64,000 nt of DNA, from positions 4,776,501 through 4,840,500 of the forward strand of contig NC_071340.1 in NCBI RefSeq assembly GCF_027744825.2, read 5' to 3'. Made by a program: the position numbers and the translations under genes. The notes below the pieces were generated by a model. That model saw only the letters and a program-made list of their open reading frames with translations, was not told the origin of the DNA and made no database searches. This document shows, in pieces, positions 60,582-64,000 of this stretch; position 1 is the first letter of the stretch, and each line of letters starts with the position of its first letter. This DNA comes from Synchiropus splendidus (Eukaryota; Chordata; Actinopteri; Syngnathiformes; Callionymidae).

Positions 60582-63500
60582 CCAGCAGTGTGGGTCTCGA
60601 AGTCATATCCACAGCATTAAGATTCAGCTAATCAGCAAAGCATTTCCCCCCACATTAGGTTGATTTGCCTGATTATTGTTTGTGTGTGTGTGTGTGGATG
60701 CACGTGCGCGCGTGTGCCAGCAAATATGTCAAAGGCTTGCAGCAACAAGAATACACTTCTAGATAAAATGTACTGATAAGGGGGAAGAGGCACTGAGGCA
60801 GACTACACCCTCCAAGGGCCAAATCGCTCTTTGTTCACCCCTCCATCTCTGTCACTTCCTGTTCTTCCTGTGTGATGACAAGAGGAGTGTGTATCCAAAC
60901 AACAAAGACAGCCAATTCCTTTCCTTATCACCCAACCCCTTCGCTCTGTATAAGGCTGCTGTGAGTGTGTGAAAATGTGTGTGCGTTTTTATCGGGTTGG
61001 CAAGTCAACAGTAAAACAGGTCTTTGTCATACTCATGAACATAAATCCACAAGAAGGATTTATTTACAAGTTAGCTAACATAAGTAAGCTGCAAAACATT
61101 CTCTACCACGTTATAGATATAGAGGTCTGTGGTAACAACATAGTACATCAGGGCATCAGTGAGACATATGAAATAAATGTTCATAAAGCTAAGCAGATGG
61201 TTAATGTAACCTTTTTCTAATATCAAAGAGCATGAGGTGTAGCCTTTCCTGTGGCTAAGTTGGATGAATTAAAAGCTCAGATAACAGCAGATAGTTGCAC
61301 GGCAAATCACACGCAGCTTAGTCGATGTGATTGAGAGCACGACATTTGATGCTTTCCCTTTTTTGTATTCACGGCCTGAACTGTCCATTCCTGCCACAGA
61401 AAGTTTGTGATTTAAAGGTCCAAGAGTGGGAGTTTCTCAAGCGTGGCCCCTGTGAAGAATGCCTCTCCTCCACTTTACCAAACATCTGACCTTGCAGTAT
61501 CACCACAAGATACATAGAAATCGATACTTAAGCCGAACATTTCAGGACAAGCCGGGGAAGACACCAAGTGTTTTATGTCCACCACTTCTTGTTCACCCAC
61601 TTCTGTTTTTTTTTTTTTTTTGTGTGACCTTCTCCACTGTTCCTATCTCGCCGCCGCAAACATTTGAAATCCTATGGCCTTCTTGTCATGGTGACAGTGA
61701 GGGAGGAGCAGGGAGGCAGAAACGGCTCTGCTGAAGGAGAGGGGTTTTAACAATGTGGTGCTTTCCAGGATCATGCACCCATGAAGAACACAAGTGAAAG
61801 ACGTGAGAGTGACACCCATCTTATGCGGGGTTACCTTGGAAAGCCACGACAGCACTCTGGAAGGATCGATGCAGATGCTTGGCCTGTGCATCAAGAAGAA
61901 ATATGAAAACGTGTTCACACCACCACTTTCGCATTTCCTCTCCAAGTTGCAGCCTCACACTGAGTCTTCAGGTACGTTTGGGGATGCCACTATCCCGCAT
62001 TTGAAGATGAATAAAAGATCAACCTGATGTATAACAAGAATCTAATGTTCAACATGAACATCAGATGTCTTAAAAAACAAGAAAGAACTCTTACATATTC
62101 CTTCAGCAGCGCAGACAGTGAACACACCACTGCCTGTGGCATGTACCACTGTCGTACCCAGACCATCAAGAGAGGAGGTGAACAGTGAAGGCTGTATGTA
62201 ACAGGGTCGCAGCAAAAATTGAAATCAAATAATATAGCTATGTTATTAGCAGTCATCCCTAAACAGTTCGCAGATTTCTCACTGGTGCCAGTAAAAGCTC
62301 TTTGTCATGTTTTTGTTTATTCTCTCTGCTGCTTCAGCAAGTTTTTCCCGACTTACCGAAACTTGGAATTTCAGAAGCCTTTAGTTCCTACTTTAGTATC
62401 ATACTGGAACCAATCTTTCCTCTCTTCCTGCTGTCACAAAGATATTCTCACACACATAGATATGTACTTTCAAGTACTTTCTGAGAATAGAGTGTGTCAG
62501 AGGATGCATTATGTATCAAGATCATATTTACAACATTTGTCCTGCCATTCACACTTTTGCAGCTCGCGTTGCAGTGAAACCTTTTTCAATATTTACGCCG
62601 CCTTGATATACACAGCAGCAAGCTGACTCTTTCAGTGTGCTTTTGTGTTGCTGCCCTCCGCTGTTAACCTGTAGTGGAATATCAGCACTGTGCACCATTA
62701 CTAATGCAGTACAGAACATTAATAATTGCTGAGATGAAATCACTGGCACACTCAGACCGGTAGTGTCCAACACTGAACTTAATGTAGCTTTTATTCTGCC
62801 TCCAGGCATCTTGACATCCAGCTTTCTCAGATGGCAACGAGCACGCTGCTGACACACTGTGTGCAGGATCTTTCCGCGATTTCCTCGGTAGGGACTAATA
62901 ATTTTATATTGTGTGACGTCAAACCCCCCAGATCCTTTAAAGGCGTCTCTCAGAAATAAGGATAACAAAAGAGCTTCTCTAATGGAACGCTGTGTTAGCT
63001 TCACCAACACTTGTATGCATAAAAGGAAGCTATTTCAGGTTTCTTTGTAGTGACTGAAGTTGATAACAGAGCTGTAAATTATGCAATGAAGCTCAATTCT
63101 CCTTTTGATTGAGACAAGGCTCAAATACACACTTCAAATGTAAGGTTCCTCTGCAGAGGGCTCTCAGGGGTTATAAATCTCACTGGCCCAGACAGTGCTC
63201 GACTAATTTGTGTCTGATAGCTCGGGAAGGGATCTGCACAGACAAAGCGACAATAAGATCAACAAACATGTTGATTGATGCACAAGTGCAGGTTTTTGTG
63301 TATTAATATGATATGGAACAGGGTTCACACATCAGAGGGCTAGAACAATAAAATTAAGCATTTTTCATTTTACATTTTTGACTCAATGAACATGAATAAG
63401 AATGTGAAACAACAACCAACCTTTCCAATATTTGCCGTTGTTCCTTTAATTCATCTCCATCTGTGTCAGTTTCGGAAATTTGCAGGCCATTCCTTCACAT

Positions 63501-64000
63501 TCATCATCTCAGATTGCTCCAAAACAGCCTGTAATCATGATCTTTATTTACGCATGAAACGACATGGCAAGCCAGATTACGCCCCCTGACTTTCACTTTC
63601 AGTCAGACACAAGTGACTTGACTTCAGCTTCACGACAGAATACATCTTTCACGCTCCTCCTTAATGGTCTCCCTTAAAAAGAGGAGTCCGACTTGACAGA
63701 CGGTGGGGGATTTTCTCGGGGGTCAAAATTCCCTATGCTGCTAAAGTGCTGGAGAGAAGCCTGACCATGAAAGGCCGCACTCACCAATAGTCAATACGTG
63801 ACAGGCTAGGAATGAGAATGCGATGGATTACATTAAACAGTATATTAACCACCCAAAGCAGCCTTCAGCGACACAAATCATTCCAACACACGGCTCCCCG
63901 CTAAATGACAGAAAATGGTGTGATTTCAACGAACTTAACAGACGTTTCACTCTACTTATGGCTCTAAATTACCCACACCACGACGTTCACTAAGAACGAA
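60283..64000. other. Unassigned sequence to the right edge
   Basis: Besides the TG repeats at 60547 and near 60679 and a poly-T run at about 61605-61621, nothing is recognisable. Frames of 135 codons (62219-62626, plus) and 153 codons (62549-63010, minus) overlap each other and have no motif. No signal-peptide exon suitable for TMEM132 (minus strand, ending in phase 1 at a donor) could be picked out. Confidence 0.4.
60547..60580. repeat. (TG)17 microsatellite
   Basis: Perfect TG repeat. A second, shorter TG tract with CG steps follows about 100 bases on (near 60679-60717). Confidence 0.96.

Noticed and set aside
62549..63010. 153-codon minus frame, the longest of its kind at the right end
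   Set aside because: It overlaps a plus frame of similar size, has no motif or signal peptide, and does not end in a phase-1 donor that would make it the missing TMEM132 first exon.

Overview
This window looks like gene-poor, repeat-rich nuclear DNA from a teleost fish. The evidence is: vertebrate-style GT-AG introns; fossils of transposon families typical of fish (a DIRS-type tyrosine-recombinase retrotransposon, a Penelope-like element with a GIY-YIG endonuclease, L2-type and RTE-type LINEs, a hAT/Charlie-like DNA element, tRNA-like SINEs); and many AT, GT and GATA microsatellites. There is no bacterial or organellar gene organisation, no CRISPR array, and no rRNA or intact tRNA gene. The species cannot be named from the sequence alone.

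Only one protein gene can be identified with confidence. It is a member of the TMEM132 family of neural transmembrane adhesion-like proteins, on the minus strand. Two adjacent coding exons are visible (8902-9296, then 8205-8767), separated by a 134-base intron with canonical splice sites. The exon carrying the start codon and signal peptide should lie to the right, and the remaining exons to the left; I could not find either in the window. TMEM132 genes are known for very long introns, so most or all of 9297-64000 is probably first-intron or 5' flanking DNA, which would fit the lack of other clear exons.

Layout. 1-400: a weak candidate first exon of a secreted protein on the plus strand, with a TATA box. 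1890-3650: a decayed DIRS-type retrotransposon with frame-broken reverse transcriptase and RNase H-like segments. 3651-8204: no gene seen. 8205-9296: the TMEM132 exons. 9297-25900: mostly intron-like sequence, with a SINE-like fragment (15.6 kb), a degenerate tandem repeat (about 21.9-22.5 kb) and two weak coding candidates (22.7 and 23.2 kb). 25902-26380: a MITE-like element with 17-bp inverted ends. 27096-27366: one 88-bp unit present three times (inverted, direct, direct) with no differences seen. 31-38 kb: a perfect 41-base hairpin, SINE-like pieces, an RTE LINE fragment, a (TA)47 microsatellite and a 774-bp hAT element with a tRNA-like insert. 46.6-47.2 kb: the 3' part of a Penelope-like element preceded by an inverted terminal piece that carries a hammerhead-ribozyme-like core. 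58.0-59.1 kb: a broken L2 LINE. The rest is microsatellites and unassigned sequence, some of which could be conserved regulatory DNA.

No operon-like or cooperating gene set is present. The most unusual structures are the near-palindromic 88-bp triplication and the Penelope-like element with its inverted, ribozyme-like terminus. I found no convincing new multi-gene system.
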